Notes: generated by a model from the sequence alone, not told the origin. A stretch of DNA of 64,000 nucleotides from Saprospiraceae bacterium (GCA_016718205.1 JADKEB010000034.1:310001-374000); one strand, 5' to 3'. Shown: positions 45,802 to 54,197, counted from the first letter of the stretch. Translations and numbers: made by a program.

Positions 45802-45962
45802 AGAATATATTTAAACTTTTATCATTTGACTCCAAGTGTCAAATTTGATTTTAGCCAGCGTTATATTTTTCGACGTAGCTTCCGACCACGACTGCAAAAT
45901 ATGCCTTGTCCAAAATTAAATTTCCTCACTTTCGCTCAAACATAAAAATTTAAATATACTCT
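45802..45962. repeat. MITE-like element, type 2 (copy E, 161 bp)
   Basis: Left end AGAATATATTTAAACTTTTA; right end, read on the minus strand, AGAGTATATTTAAATTTTTA. The left ~70 bp (through AGCCAGCGTTATATTTTTCG) and the right ~60 bp (GTCCAAAATTAAATTTCCTC onward) match the longer copy at 51685-51945, which carries ~100 bp more in the middle. Includes a 7-bp stem ATTTGAC / GTCAAAT. No gene. Confidence 0.8.
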
Positions 45963-46090
45963 TAGCTTTTTTTAAAAGCGTCGCAAAAGTACGCTCTTTT
46001 TTGATAAATCAAAATAGTAAACAACTTATTTTTGAAATTTTATCTCGAGGTCACTCTATGAAAGCGACTTATTCCCTAAAAAATATTGTG

Positions 46091-46098
46091 TACCTTTG
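46091..46098 (+). promoter_or_regulatory. Putative -7 promoter box of the glycan-export operon
   Basis: TACCTTTG matches TAnnTTTG exactly. It places the expected transcript start within a few bases of the GTG start codon at 46105, implying a leaderless or nearly leaderless message. No clear -33 TTG at ideal spacing is visible. Confidence 0.45.
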
Positions 46099-46104
46099 TC
46101 CGCT

Positions 46105-47544
46105 GTGAAAAGAGAGTTTCTTATCAATATTGTCTTACTTTTTGTCATTAATCTGATGATAAAACCGATCTATATTTTTGGTATTGAAGCCAAAGTACAG
46201 GACTTGGCAGGTATCCAATCATACGGACTATATTTTTTTTATTTTAATTTTATTTTCTTGTTTCAGTTTATCAATGATCCCGGATTACAAAACTGGAATG
46301 CGCAGTATATACCAAAAAACAGATCTGAAATTCAACGAGTCCTGCCGGAAATCTTTCAGGCCAAAATGCTTTTGAGTCTTATATTTCTTTTAATTGTCAA
46401 TCTTATTTCTTACTTTTTAGGTTACATAGATGGCGAGATGATCTTTTATATTTCTTTAAGCTTTGTGCTAAGTTCCTTTTTTATGATTTTGCGAGGTATG
46501 ATTGCAGGATTGGGTTTTTACAGGACTGATAGCCTGATATCAGCTTTAGATAAACTTTTGATGATCATCATTTTGGGCTATCTTTTATATTTTACACCAC
46601 TACAATCGGGCTTTGATATACTATGGTTTGTCAGGATACAGTGTATTGTTTTTGCAATAGTAAGTATCATTGCTATGATGATACTTTCTTCCAAAACGCC
46701 ATTCAGATTTAAACTGTTAAGTTATGAAAGGTGGTTGATTATACTCCGGTCAGGGGCACCTTATGTACTCATCATGATTTTTATGACAGCCTACAACAAG
46801 CTGGATGGTGTCATGCTCGGCTGGTTACTGGATGACAATAAGTATCAGGCAGGAATATATGCAGCAGCTTATAGGTTTTATGAAGCTGCAAATATGAGTG
46901 GATATTTGTTTGCTTCACTATTATTGCCGATGTATGCATCAAATATAGATCAAAAACCTATACTCACTGAACTCATGGGTAAGGGCACAAAACTTACGAC
47001 CATCATATCATTTATTATTTTGGGGATTATATTTTTTTATGGTGAAAGGATCTTGCAGTTCCTATACTCTGCATATCATCCAGAGCTGTATACTACGCTT
47101 CAAGTAATAATGATGGCTTATAGCTTAGTTGCGGTTTCTTATATTTTTGGGACATATATTGCAGCCACCGGCAAAGTGAAAAATTTGAATATTTTATTTA
47201 CTGCAGGGCTGATAGTAAATATCATGTTGTGTCTGATATTAATCCCCGAATATGGTGCTCAGGGTGCTGCCTGGAGTACACTTATAACTCAGCTTTTTGT
47301 AATGATAGGCCAGATATACCTGGTAAATAGTCTGATGAGCTTATCTTTTCTGAAGAAGGATGTAAAGCTTATCCTTTTTTACGGTATTACGGTAATTGTG
47401 GTATTCTGGGTTATTGCCAAAATATCTGATGGCTCCTGGCTTTTAAATCTTGGATTAAGTATATTAATTTGTGTACTTTTGTCGTTTATTTTCAAAATTT
47501 TGGATAAAAAGGAAATCCTGATGATTTTCAAAGGTAATAAATAA
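46105..47544 (+). CDS. Polysaccharide flippase (Wzx/MATE-like, MOP superfamily)
   Basis: A 479-residue inner-membrane protein with about 12-14 helices, of the polysaccharide-export flippase group that moves undecaprenyl-linked repeat units across the membrane. FQFINDPGLQNWNAQYIPKN, AYNKLDGVMLGWLLDDNKYQ, AGIYAAAYRFYEAANMSGYL and a GAQGAAWSTLITQ block near the end are typical. No ATG fits; I take GTG at 46105 (KREFLINIVLL follows), with a TTG three codons upstream as the alternative. First of a three-gene set with Wzz-like and Wzy-like proteins 21-50 bp apart. Confidence 0.85.
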   Translation: MKREFLINIVLLFVINLMIKPIYIFGIEAKVQDLAGIQSYGLYFFYFNFIFLFQFINDPGLQNWNAQYIPKNRSEIQRVLPEIFQAKMLLSLIFLLIVNLISYFLGYIDGEMIFYISLSFVLSSFFMILRGMIAGLGFYRTDSLISALDKLLMIIILGYLLYFTPLQSGFDILWFVRIQCIVFAIVSIIAMMILSSKTPFRFKLLSYERWLIILRSGAPYVLIMIFMTAYNKLDGVMLGWLLDDNKYQAGIYAAAYRFYEAANMSGYLFASLLLPMYASNIDQKPILTELMGKGTKLTTIISFIILGIIFFYGERILQFLYSAYHPELYTTLQVIMMAYSLVAVSYIFGTYIAATGKVKNLNILFTAGLIVNIMLCLILIPEYGAQGAAWSTLITQLFVMIGQIYLVNSLMSLSFLKKDVKLILFYGITVIVVFWVIAKISDGSWLLNLGLSILICVLLSFIFKILDKKEILMIFKGNK

Positions 47545-47565
47545 GCCTTTTTTACAGCAGATATT

Positions 47566-48645
47566 ATGGATAGCGAATACAATCTTAATCTTTTTATACA
47601 TCAACTTTTAAAGTGGAAAAAAGAGTTGTTAAGGGCAATAGTTCTGATAGTGATGCTTAGTATCGGTGGTAGTCTTCTCCTCCCCAACTATTATCAGGCA
47701 GAAACCACTTTTTATGCTGCAAGCCCTGATCTGGCCAGACCCATACCGATAGGAGGAGATGAAAAGGATGTGAGGATATATGGCGATGACAAAGACCTTG
47801 ACAGATTATTTACTATTTCATTATCACATGATCTTTTATTTCATCTGATCGATTCTTTTGATTTATATACACATTATGACATAGATAAAAGCAGTAAAAA
47901 GTCCAAATTTAAGGTAAGGGAAGAGTTGGTGGAAAACTATAAAACTATCAAAACAAAGTATGGCGCACTGCATATGATAGTGGAAGACAAAGATCCTGAA
48001 AAAGCAGCAGCAATAGTTAATGCAGCGAGGGAAAAAGTAGAACAAATCGCTCAAAAAATCGTCAAAGAATCTCAATTCAAACTTATAAATAACTACAATG
48101 AAAATATCTTAATAAAACAAATCCAGAATGATTCTCTGGCAAAAAAGCTAGAAAGGATAAAGGAAAGTGCTGATATTTTTGAAACCTGGGGCCAGTCTGG
48201 TCTTTATACAAAAATGCTCTCCGATGCCACTTCTGAACTGGAAGAAGTGCGTGGTAAAATTACTTTCTATAAAAAATATCCTGCTTATAAAGACTCCGTC
48301 ATTAAAAATATGGCTATCGAAATGGGTGCTATCAATAAAGTAAACAAAGCTAATAAAGAGCTTGAAAAATATGCTCCCGTGCTTTCTGAATTAAAACAAC
48401 TGGAGCAGGAGCAAAGCAGAATACATGATCAAATCAGTCTCGATAAAGAACGTCTTAAACAACTCAACGCAACATATTCTGTTCCTTTTACAGCCTTGCA
48501 TGTAGTAGAAAAAGCAGATGTTCCTGTAGAAAAATCAAGACCAAAAAGATCCATCATCGTCTTACTTTCCAGCCTGTGTGGTATAGCTTTGGCTTTTATG
48601 GCAGTATTTATAATTGAAAATGTTAAATTAAGTACTCCTAAATGA
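47566..48645 (+). CDS. Wzz-like polysaccharide chain-length determinant / co-polymerase
   Basis: A 359-residue protein with the Wzz layout: a short cytoplasmic start, TM1 (about residues 22-42), a large periplasmic helical region (about 45-325) with coiled-coil-like stretches, a proline-rich segment before TM2 (VVEKADVPVEKSRPKRS), and TM2 (about 330-350). It lacks a C-terminal tyrosine-kinase domain. It probably sets chain length for the polymerase encoded next. It begins 21 bp after the flippase stop. Confidence 0.83.
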   Translation: MDSEYNLNLFIHQLLKWKKELLRAIVLIVMLSIGGSLLLPNYYQAETTFYAASPDLARPIPIGGDEKDVRIYGDDKDLDRLFTISLSHDLLFHLIDSFDLYTHYDIDKSSKKSKFKVREELVENYKTIKTKYGALHMIVEDKDPEKAAAIVNAAREKVEQIAQKIVKESQFKLINNYNENILIKQIQNDSLAKKLERIKESADIFETWGQSGLYTKMLSDATSELEEVRGKITFYKKYPAYKDSVIKNMAIEMGAINKVNKANKELEKYAPVLSELKQLEQEQSRIHDQISLDKERLKQLNATYSVPFTALHVVEKADVPVEKSRPKRSIIVLLSSLCGIALAFMAVFIIENVKLSTPK

Positions 48646-48695
48646 TTCCCCTTTGTGCAATAATTATTTGTCATTCAACTTTTGAAATTTAGAGA

Positions 48696-50159
48696 ATGGG
48701 ATCACTGATCAGGACGTGGTCGAATGACATCATTTTTTACCGTATTTTTTTGATCATAGTTGCAGTGGCTATCCTGCTATCGATTTATTTTCAGCATTAT
48801 TTTGCTTTCCTTTTACCGGCATTCATTCTTGGCATGGTGATTATTATTGAGGATTACAGGAGATTATTCTACCTTATCTTTCTGCTGCTTCCATTTTCTG
48901 TTGAGGTTTATTTTGAAGGCCCCGGCTTGGGTACAGATCTGCCATCTGAACCGGCTATGCTGATTTTATCCTTTATTACTGTGGCTTTACTTATCAGGAA
49001 TAACTTATCTTTTCCCAAATTTTACATCACTCATCCCATATTTATATTGATTGGTATTCATGTATTCTGGATATTTATCACCGCACTGAACTCATCTTAC
49101 CCTTTTATATCATTCAAACTTTTAGCTGCTAAAATATGGTACATACTACCTTTTTTTATTCTGCCTTTGATGTTTGTACAAGAATCGTCAGAATTAGAAA
49201 AATCATACAGAATTCTTTATAAATTTCTTTTTGTTTCCATTTGTTATGTGCTCATAAGACATGCCTTTCATGGTTTTAGTTTTGCTTCGACATATGAAGT
49301 TGTCCAACCGTTCTACCGAAATCATGTCAGTTATGCTGCTATATGTGTAGTATGTCTTCCGTTTGTTTGGGCATTTTACAGGATCAACAAATTGGAAGGA
49401 AAGACCAATGTATTGATGACTATTGTTTTCATTGTATTTATAGCCGGGATATATTTTAGTTTTACGCGGGCGGCGATTTTATCCATGTTTATAGCTTGGG
49501 GTGCATGGTATATCATCAAAAAAAGATGGGTAAAACCAACGCTGTTTATCTGTTTCATTGTCGCCATAATGATGTCATTGTACCTTTCCGTCGACAATAA
49601 GTATATGGATCTGGCACCTGATTTTGAAAAAACAATCACTCACAGCGAATTTGACAACCTCCTGGAAGCCACCTATAAACTCGAAGACATCTCATCTATG
49701 GAAAGAATATACAGATGGATTTCAGGTATAGAAATGCTGAAAGACAGATTTTGGTTAGGCTTCGGTCCGGGGAGTTTTTATTCCAACTATAAACTATACT
49801 CGATATCCAGTTTTCAGACCTATGTAAGTAACAATCCTGATCAATCCGGTATCCACAATTATTTCCTGATGACATGGGTGGAACAGGGTTTTATAGGATT
49901 CCTGATTCTTATAGCTTTATGCTTCTGGTTGATCATAGAAGGTGAGCGAGTTTACCATGCTACAGCAAACCTTAGAGATAAGTACCTCATTATGGCCACC
50001 TTGCTGGGATTGATCATCATCCTATCCATGTGTCTGATCAATGATCTGATAGAAACAGACAAAGTGGGACCTTTTTTCTTTTTTAATGCCGCAATTATTC
50101 TATTTTATGGTCGGAAAGTCGCATTGTCTGACTATACAGCGCATAAGGTTTCGAAATAA
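48696..50159 (+). CDS. O-antigen ligase/polymerase family protein (Wzy/WaaL-like)
   Basis: A 487-residue membrane protein with about 11-12 helices. It carries a large periplasmic loop with the family signature WISGIEMLKDRFWLGFGPGS followed by SGIHNYFLMTWVEQGFIGFL (the H-N-x-F/Y motif). An R-rich FSFTRAAILSMFIAWGAWY segment precedes it. It polymerises or ligates lipid-linked glycans on the periplasmic face. Given its neighbours, polymerase is more likely than ligase. The last 28 bp overlap the 3' end of gltX on the opposite strand. Confidence 0.85.
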   Translation: MGSLIRTWSNDIIFYRIFLIIVAVAILLSIYFQHYFAFLLPAFILGMVIIIEDYRRLFYLIFLLLPFSVEVYFEGPGLGTDLPSEPAMLILSFITVALLIRNNLSFPKFYITHPIFILIGIHVFWIFITALNSSYPFISFKLLAAKIWYILPFFILPLMFVQESSELEKSYRILYKFLFVSICYVLIRHAFHGFSFASTYEVVQPFYRNHVSYAAICVVCLPFVWAFYRINKLEGKTNVLMTIVFIVFIAGIYFSFTRAAILSMFIAWGAWYIIKKRWVKPTLFICFIVAIMMSLYLSVDNKYMDLAPDFEKTITHSEFDNLLEATYKLEDISSMERIYRWISGIEMLKDRFWLGFGPGSFYSNYKLYSISSFQTYVSNNPDQSGIHNYFLMTWVEQGFIGFLILIALCFWLIIEGERVYHATANLRDKYLIMATLLGLIIILSMCLINDLIETDKVGPFFFFNAAIILFYGRKVALSDYTAHKVSK

Positions 50160-51640
50160 CTGACCGCTTTCAATATTCTGTTTCCACACTCTTCTTTTCC
50201 AATGACAGTAATCGACTCCATGAGATCAGGGCCTTGCATACTTCCGCTTACGGCAATTCTTAGCAATGGCATATAATCGCCAAGTTTCAGACCCAAGTCT
50301 GAAATATATCCCTTTATGATGGCCTCTGTTGTATCACCTTGATTGTTGATGAGATTTTGACCAATAGCTAAAAGGTGTTCCTTATTTTCTGATTTATATT
50401 TTTTTATAATGGTAGCATCGTCGTATATCTGTGGAGGAGCAAAGAAAAAACGGGCATTGGAGATGATTTCATCTGTTTTATGTACTCTTTCCTTCATAAG
50501 CCGGCATACTTCACTTAGGTATTCGACAGATACGTGATATCCTTCTTCGATGGCTTTGTTTTGGATAAGGTAAGCCAGTTTGAGATTATCACTATGGATG
50601 ATGTAATGCTGATTGAACCATCTGGCTTTGTCGATATCAAATCTGGCACCTGATTTGACTATTTTATCGAGGCCAAATGCCACACACATCTCAGATATTG
50701 TAAATAATTCCTGATCATTGCCCGGGCTCCAGCCCAATAATACAAGGAAGTTCAGGATAGCGTCCGGCAAAAATCCATCCTCTCTGAATCCTGTAAAATT
50801 ATCCTCCTCATGGTCACTGTCCCATGAAAGTGGAAATACAGGAAATCCGAACTTGGCTCCATCTCTCTTACTGAGTTTGCCTTGACCTGTAGGTTTCAGG
50901 ATAAGCGGAAGATGTGAAAATGACGGTGGATTCCACCCCATACACTGGTACATATATACATGATGAGCGGTACTGGACAACCACTCTTCTCCTCTGATGA
51001 CATGGGTGATCTCCATCAGATGATCATCTACGATATTGGCAAGGTGATAAGTGGGCATTCCATCACCTTTGAGTATGACCTTGTCGTCTAGTTCGTTGCT
51101 GTCAAAAGTTACATGACCTCTGATCTCGTCATCAAAAGAAATGGTACCATTTTCAGGCATTTTGAGCCTGATGGCGACATGCTGGTTTTTTGACAATAGT
51201 GTTTCCACTACATCATGTGCCAAAGTCAGACTGTTTTTTAAATTTTGCCTGCTGACATTATCATACTTAAAAGTAGAATTTTGTTCGCGCATGGTGTCGA
51301 GTTCATCTGGCGTATCAAAAGCATAGTAGGCATGACCTTGTTCTACAAGCTTTTCTGCATACTGCCGATAGATGGCCTTTCGTTCTGATTGTCTGTATGG
51401 GCCAAAATCTCCACCAAATTCCGGTCCTTCATCGGGCAAAAGACCGAACCATCTGAGTGATTCAATGATATACGCTTCAGCTCCGGGTACATACCTCAAT
51501 TGGTCCGTATCTTCAATCCTAAGGATGAAGGTTCCGTTATTCTTACGTGCAAAAAGATAGTTATAAAGAGCAGTTCTGACTCCTCCTATATGTAGTGGCC
51601 CTGTAGGACTAGGGGCAAACCTTACTCTGACTTTTGTCAT
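50132..51640 (-). CDS. gltX: Glutamate--tRNA ligase
   Basis: A 502-residue class I aminoacyl-tRNA synthetase. VRVRFAPSPTGPLHIGGVRT contains the HIGH-type motif (HIGG) and GKLSKRDGAKFG the KMSKS-type loop. THVIRGEEWLSSTAHHVYMY is the conserved connective block, and FVLLGWSP-like FLVLLGWSPGNDQE follows. A helical anticodon-binding domain completes it. I take the ATG at 51640 (MTKVRVRFAPSP); a start six codons upstream is possible. A type-2 repeat element begins 44 bp upstream of the start, occupying the promoter region. Whether it charges tRNA-Gln too cannot be told. Confidence 0.95.
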   Translation of the reverse strand: MTKVRVRFAPSPTGPLHIGGVRTALYNYLFARKNNGTFILRIEDTDQLRYVPGAEAYIIESLRWFGLLPDEGPEFGGDFGPYRQSERKAIYRQYAEKLVEQGHAYYAFDTPDELDTMREQNSTFKYDNVSRQNLKNSLTLAHDVVETLLSKNQHVAIRLKMPENGTISFDDEIRGHVTFDSNELDDKVILKGDGMPTYHLANIVDDHLMEITHVIRGEEWLSSTAHHVYMYQCMGWNPPSFSHLPLILKPTGQGKLSKRDGAKFGFPVFPLSWDSDHEEDNFTGFREDGFLPDAILNFLVLLGWSPGNDQELFTISEMCVAFGLDKIVKSGARFDIDKARWFNQHYIIHSDNLKLAYLIQNKAIEEGYHVSVEYLSEVCRLMKERVHKTDEIISNARFFFAPPQIYDDATIIKKYKSENKEHLLAIGQNLINNQGDTTEAIIKGYISDLGLKLGDYMPLLRIAVSGSMQGPDLMESITVIGKEECGNRILKAVSYFETLCAV

Positions 51641-51684
51641 AATTATTTTTGTTATCATTATAGGCCAATGGGTATATAGATTTT

Positions 51685-51945
51685 AGAGTATGTTTAAACT
51701 TTTATCATTTGGCTCCAAGTGGCAAATTTTATTTTAGCCAGCGTTATATTTTTCGCCGTACCGCGTCAAGCTACGCTTGAACTTCCGGCTATATTCAGTA
51801 TTCGCTGCGAGCAGCTGCTCGCAGTTCCTTCTTTATTGAGTAAAGTATTTTACTCAATTCTCGTCACAGACGAGACCATTCAGTCATCTTGTCCAAAATT
51901 AAATTTCCTCACTTTCGCTCAACCATAAAAATTTAAACATACTCT
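51685..51945. repeat. MITE-like element, type 2, long form (copy F, 261 bp)
   Basis: Left end AGAGTATGTTTAAACTTTTA; right end on the minus strand AGAGTATGTTTAAATTTTTA: 19 of 20 identical. Between them are four stem-loops: TCAAGC-TAC-GCTTGA (51766-51780), a perfect 20-bp palindrome CTGCGAGCAGCTGCTCGCAG (51805-51824), ATTGAGTAAA-GTAT-TTTACTCAAT (51835-51858) and TCTCGTC-ACA-GACGAGA (51859-51875). The ends match the 161-bp copy at 45802. No credible coding sequence. It lies upstream of gltX. Confidence 0.82.
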
Positions 51946-52077
51946 TATTAACAATTTTCTTAAAAATAGCCTATTTAAAATATCACAAAATGAAATTATA
52001 TTCGTTAATAAAAGAAATATTACTGTAATCCAGCCCGCAAAAATAGATTTAAATGCTGAATTCTGCAAAATAAAATT
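51946..52077. other. AT-rich intergenic remainder before the deacetylase gene
   Basis: No gene. A minus-strand TATTTTTG (CAAAAATA near 52038) fits the -7 box, but points away from the deacetylase gene and toward the repeat and gltX. It could drive a long gltX leader through the repeat. Confidence 0.35.
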
Positions 52078-52716
52078 ATGTACTTAGTAAAAACACCCCC
52101 AATAGTTAAAACATTATTTTCTGATTTTATCTGGAGTATGCCTTCAGATGAAAAGAAAGTTTACCTTTCTTTTGATGATGGCCCAGTACCTATGGTGACT
52201 CCCTGGGTACTTGACGTGCTGAAAGACTATGATTTTGAAGCTACATTCTTCTGCGTAGGTGAAAATGTAAAAAACTATCCTAAAATATATGCAAGAATCC
52301 TCCGCGACGGGCATACTACCGGCAATCATACCTTCAACCACATCAACGGATGGTTTACAGAAAAAGATACTTATCTGGAAAATGTAAGAATGTGTGATGA
52401 ATATGTGCATTCTCAACTATTCAGACCACCATATGGTAAGCTAAAACCGGGGCAGGCAGCAGGACTAAAAACTCAGAAAACCATCGTCATGTGGGATGTG
52501 TTAAGTGGGGATTTCGACAAGTTCATTTCATCGGAGAAGTGTCTTGAAAATGTGCAGAAAAACTATGAATCAGGTTCTGTAATTGTATTTCATGACAGTC
52601 TGAAAGCGGAAGAAAAACTTAAATATGTACTTCCGGCATTCCTCACACATTTGTCTGACAACGGGTATAAGGCAGCTGCCATACCTGCAGAAGTCGGCCA
52701 ATTAGTAGAAGTTTGA
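52078..52716 (+). CDS. NodB-type polysaccharide deacetylase (CE4)
   Basis: A 212-residue carbohydrate esterase family 4 protein removing N- or O-acetyl groups from a polysaccharide. All five motifs are recognisable: YLSFDDGPVP (the Asp pair), HTTGNHTFNH (two metal His), LFRPPYGKL, MWDVLSGDFD and VIVFHDSLK. It is only slightly longer than the catalytic fold and has no signal peptide or membrane anchor, unlike most exported members. Either it works inside or its export is atypical. It overlaps the next gene's ATG by one base (TGATG). Confidence 0.9.
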   Translation: MYLVKTPPIVKTLFSDFIWSMPSDEKKVYLSFDDGPVPMVTPWVLDVLKDYDFEATFFCVGENVKNYPKIYARILRDGHTTGNHTFNHINGWFTEKDTYLENVRMCDEYVHSQLFRPPYGKLKPGQAAGLKTQKTIVMWDVLSGDFDKFISSEKCLENVQKNYESGSVIVFHDSLKAEEKLKYVLPAFLTHLSDNGYKAAAIPAEVGQLVEV

Positions 52717-53336
52717 TGCGCAACATCATGCCATATTTAGTCATAATATGCCTTATTTTGGGCTTTTCCAATACGTATGGGCAGCAGGACTGGCAATTGA
52801 AGAAAGAGCAAAACAATATCAAACTATGGACAAAAAGTCTGGAAGGTTCTAAATTACTCCAGTTTAAAGCTGAAACTTATATAAAAGCGGATTTAGAAGT
52901 ACTATACAGCGTCATGCGCAATGTGGAAAGTATGCACAAATGGTATGATAAAGTAAAAAAAGTAGTACTGCTGAAAAAAAATTCTGACTCTGAAGGCATC
53001 TATCTGCTCGAATACGGATTGCCGTTACCTTTTGAAAACCGCGTTTCGACGCTGAAAGGCAGTATTTCATTTGACAAAATAAAAGGCTTAATTAAGGTTA
53101 ACTCCGATTATCACATCTTCAAAATACCGGAACTATATCAGGATTACCCTTTGATATCTCAAATAAAAAGTTCATGGGAAATAGAATCTGTAACAAATGG
53201 TATGGTCAGAATAGTCCATAGTGGATATATGAATCCCGGAGGCAATATTCCGCTTTGGGTTATCAATGAAAGTGTCACATCAGCGCCTATAAAATCCTTG
53301 ACCAATCTAAAAAAACTACTTAAAGTCAATGGCTAA
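52716..53336 (+). CDS. Exported START-domain lipid-binding-like protein
   Basis: A 206-residue protein with a signal peptide (residues 1-22, ending TYG-Q) followed by a single START-like fold: DWQLKKEQNNIKLWTKSLEG, FKAETYIKADLEVLYSVMRN, then SMHKWYDKVKKV and a C-terminal helix GNIPLWVINESVTSAPIKSL. START domains hold a hydrophobic ligand. Such secreted single-domain versions are common in Bacteroidota, with no known ligand. The ATG at 52716 overlaps the deacetylase stop; a TTG one codon earlier is less likely. Coupled translation suggests a joint envelope role (inference). Confidence 0.83.
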   Translation: MRNIMPYLVIICLILGFSNTYGQQDWQLKKEQNNIKLWTKSLEGSKLLQFKAETYIKADLEVLYSVMRNVESMHKWYDKVKKVVLLKKNSDSEGIYLLEYGLPLPFENRVSTLKGSISFDKIKGLIKVNSDYHIFKIPELYQDYPLISQIKSSWEIESVTNGMVRIVHSGYMNPGGNIPLWVINESVTSAPIKSLTNLKKLLKVNG

Positions 53337-53344
53337 GAATTAAT

Positions 53345-53395
53345 CATTGTTTCCATTGAAATCATTGAAATCATTGAACTGAACTCCATTGAACT
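53345..53395. repeat. Degenerate 9-bp tandem array 1 (CATTGAANT)
   Basis: Units in order: CATTGTTTC, CATTGAAAT, CATTGAAAT, CATTGAACT, then a 6-base GAACTC, then CATTGAACT. The register is kept over most of the array. Confidence 0.75.
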
Positions 53396-53461
53396 TGATC
53401 ACCTTTGCAGGCAAGGGTGCGCGAAGAGAGATACAGACATTGGTGCATCCCGCTACCCATC

Positions 53462-53501
53462 ATTCCCTATAGAGCCTGTCAAGCTAGACTTGAGACGACC
53501 C
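53462..53501. repeat. Dispersed 40-bp repeat with TCAAGC hairpin, copy 2
   Basis: Matches 30154-30193 with 4 mismatches by my count. The hairpin centre is TCAAGC-TAG-ACTTGA here, one pair weaker than in copy 1. Confidence 0.65.
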
Positions 53502-53556
53502 CCGCTCCCGGATGTTAGGTGGAAACAGAGCAGTGAAGTCGAACAACGTTCAAATA

Positions 53557-53602
53557 CATTGAAATACATTGAACTCATTGAAGTCATTGAAATCTATTGT
53601 AA
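53557..53602. repeat. Degenerate 9-bp tandem array 2 (CATTGAANT)
   Basis: Units: CATTGAAATA, CATTGAACT, CATTGAAGT, CATTGAAAT, then a decayed CTATTGTAA. Same unit as array 1, about 160 bp away, in the same orientation. Confidence 0.75.
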
Positions 53603-53744
53603 CCCTTTGAAGTATTGGCTTGATTTTTGCCACTTTTTGTTTGACATTTACTTTCAATAGTTGGAGCATGTTTAATTTTTGATATTACTCTGAAAATGAT
53701 AATCAAGAAAACAACCTTTCAATATAACATCGTGTATAATAAGT

Positions 53745-54197
53745 ATGAATGAAGATATCACTATCAGAAAAGCAGAAATGAAGGACTTACCGGCTATTTA
53801 TGGTCTAGTACATGAGCTTGCTGTATACGAAAAAGCACCTGAAGCACTGAAAATAGGCATCGATGACTATCTTAAAGCATTTAAAGAAGGGCTTATTGAT
53901 AGTTTTGTGGCCGAAATGTCAGGAAATATAGTTGGCATCACCGTATTCTATATGACATTTTCAACATGGAGAGGTAAGTGTCTTTATCTCGAAGATTTTT
54001 ATGTGCAACCTTCCTATAGAAAATATGGAATAGGTCAAAAGCTATTTGATGCCTATCTGGATGAAGCCAAAAAAAGAGGAGCTCTACAGACCAAATGGCA
54101 AGTGTTGGATTGGAATGAACCGGCTTTAAATTTTTATAAAAAAAATAATGCGGTGATAGAAAAAGAATGGTGGAATGGTAAAATATTTTTTGATTAG
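53745..54197 (+). CDS. GNAT family N-acetyltransferase (diamine/spermidine acetyltransferase-like)
   Basis: A 150-residue acetyl-CoA-dependent acetyltransferase. ITIRKAEMKDLPAIYGLVHE opens the fold. LYLEDFYVQPSYRKYGIGQK contains the acetyl-CoA pyrophosphate loop (Q/RxxGxG type, here RKYGIG). WQVLDWNEPALNFYKKNNA is the C-terminal strand-helix. The LEDFYV / YRKYGIG / WNEPA pattern resembles the SAT1-like diamine acetyltransferase subgroup, so a polyamine or thialysine substrate is plausible but not shown. Confidence 0.87.
   Translation: MNEDITIRKAEMKDLPAIYGLVHELAVYEKAPEALKIGIDDYLKAFKEGLIDSFVAEMSGNIVGITVFYMTFSTWRGKCLYLEDFYVQPSYRKYGIGQKLFDAYLDEAKKRGALQTKWQVLDWNEPALNFYKKNNAVIEKEWWNGKIFFD

Larger units (their letters stand above)
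53337..53744. other. 408-bp intergenic region with short tandem repeats
   Basis: No gene. It holds two arrays of a ~9-base CATTGAANT unit (53345-53395 and 53557-53602) on either side of a copy of the dispersed 40-bp hairpin repeat (53462-53501). Confidence 0.6.

Noticed and set aside
51719..51928. Open frame ending in a KLNFLTFAQ sequence, like one at 45697-45945
   Set aside because: The similar protein ends come from the shared right end of the repeat elements, not from a conserved protein; the rest differs and crosses stem-loops or the tRNA.
53345..53602. CRISPR-like direct repeats
   Set aside because: Units are only 9 bp, contiguous with no unique spacers, and there are no cas genes.
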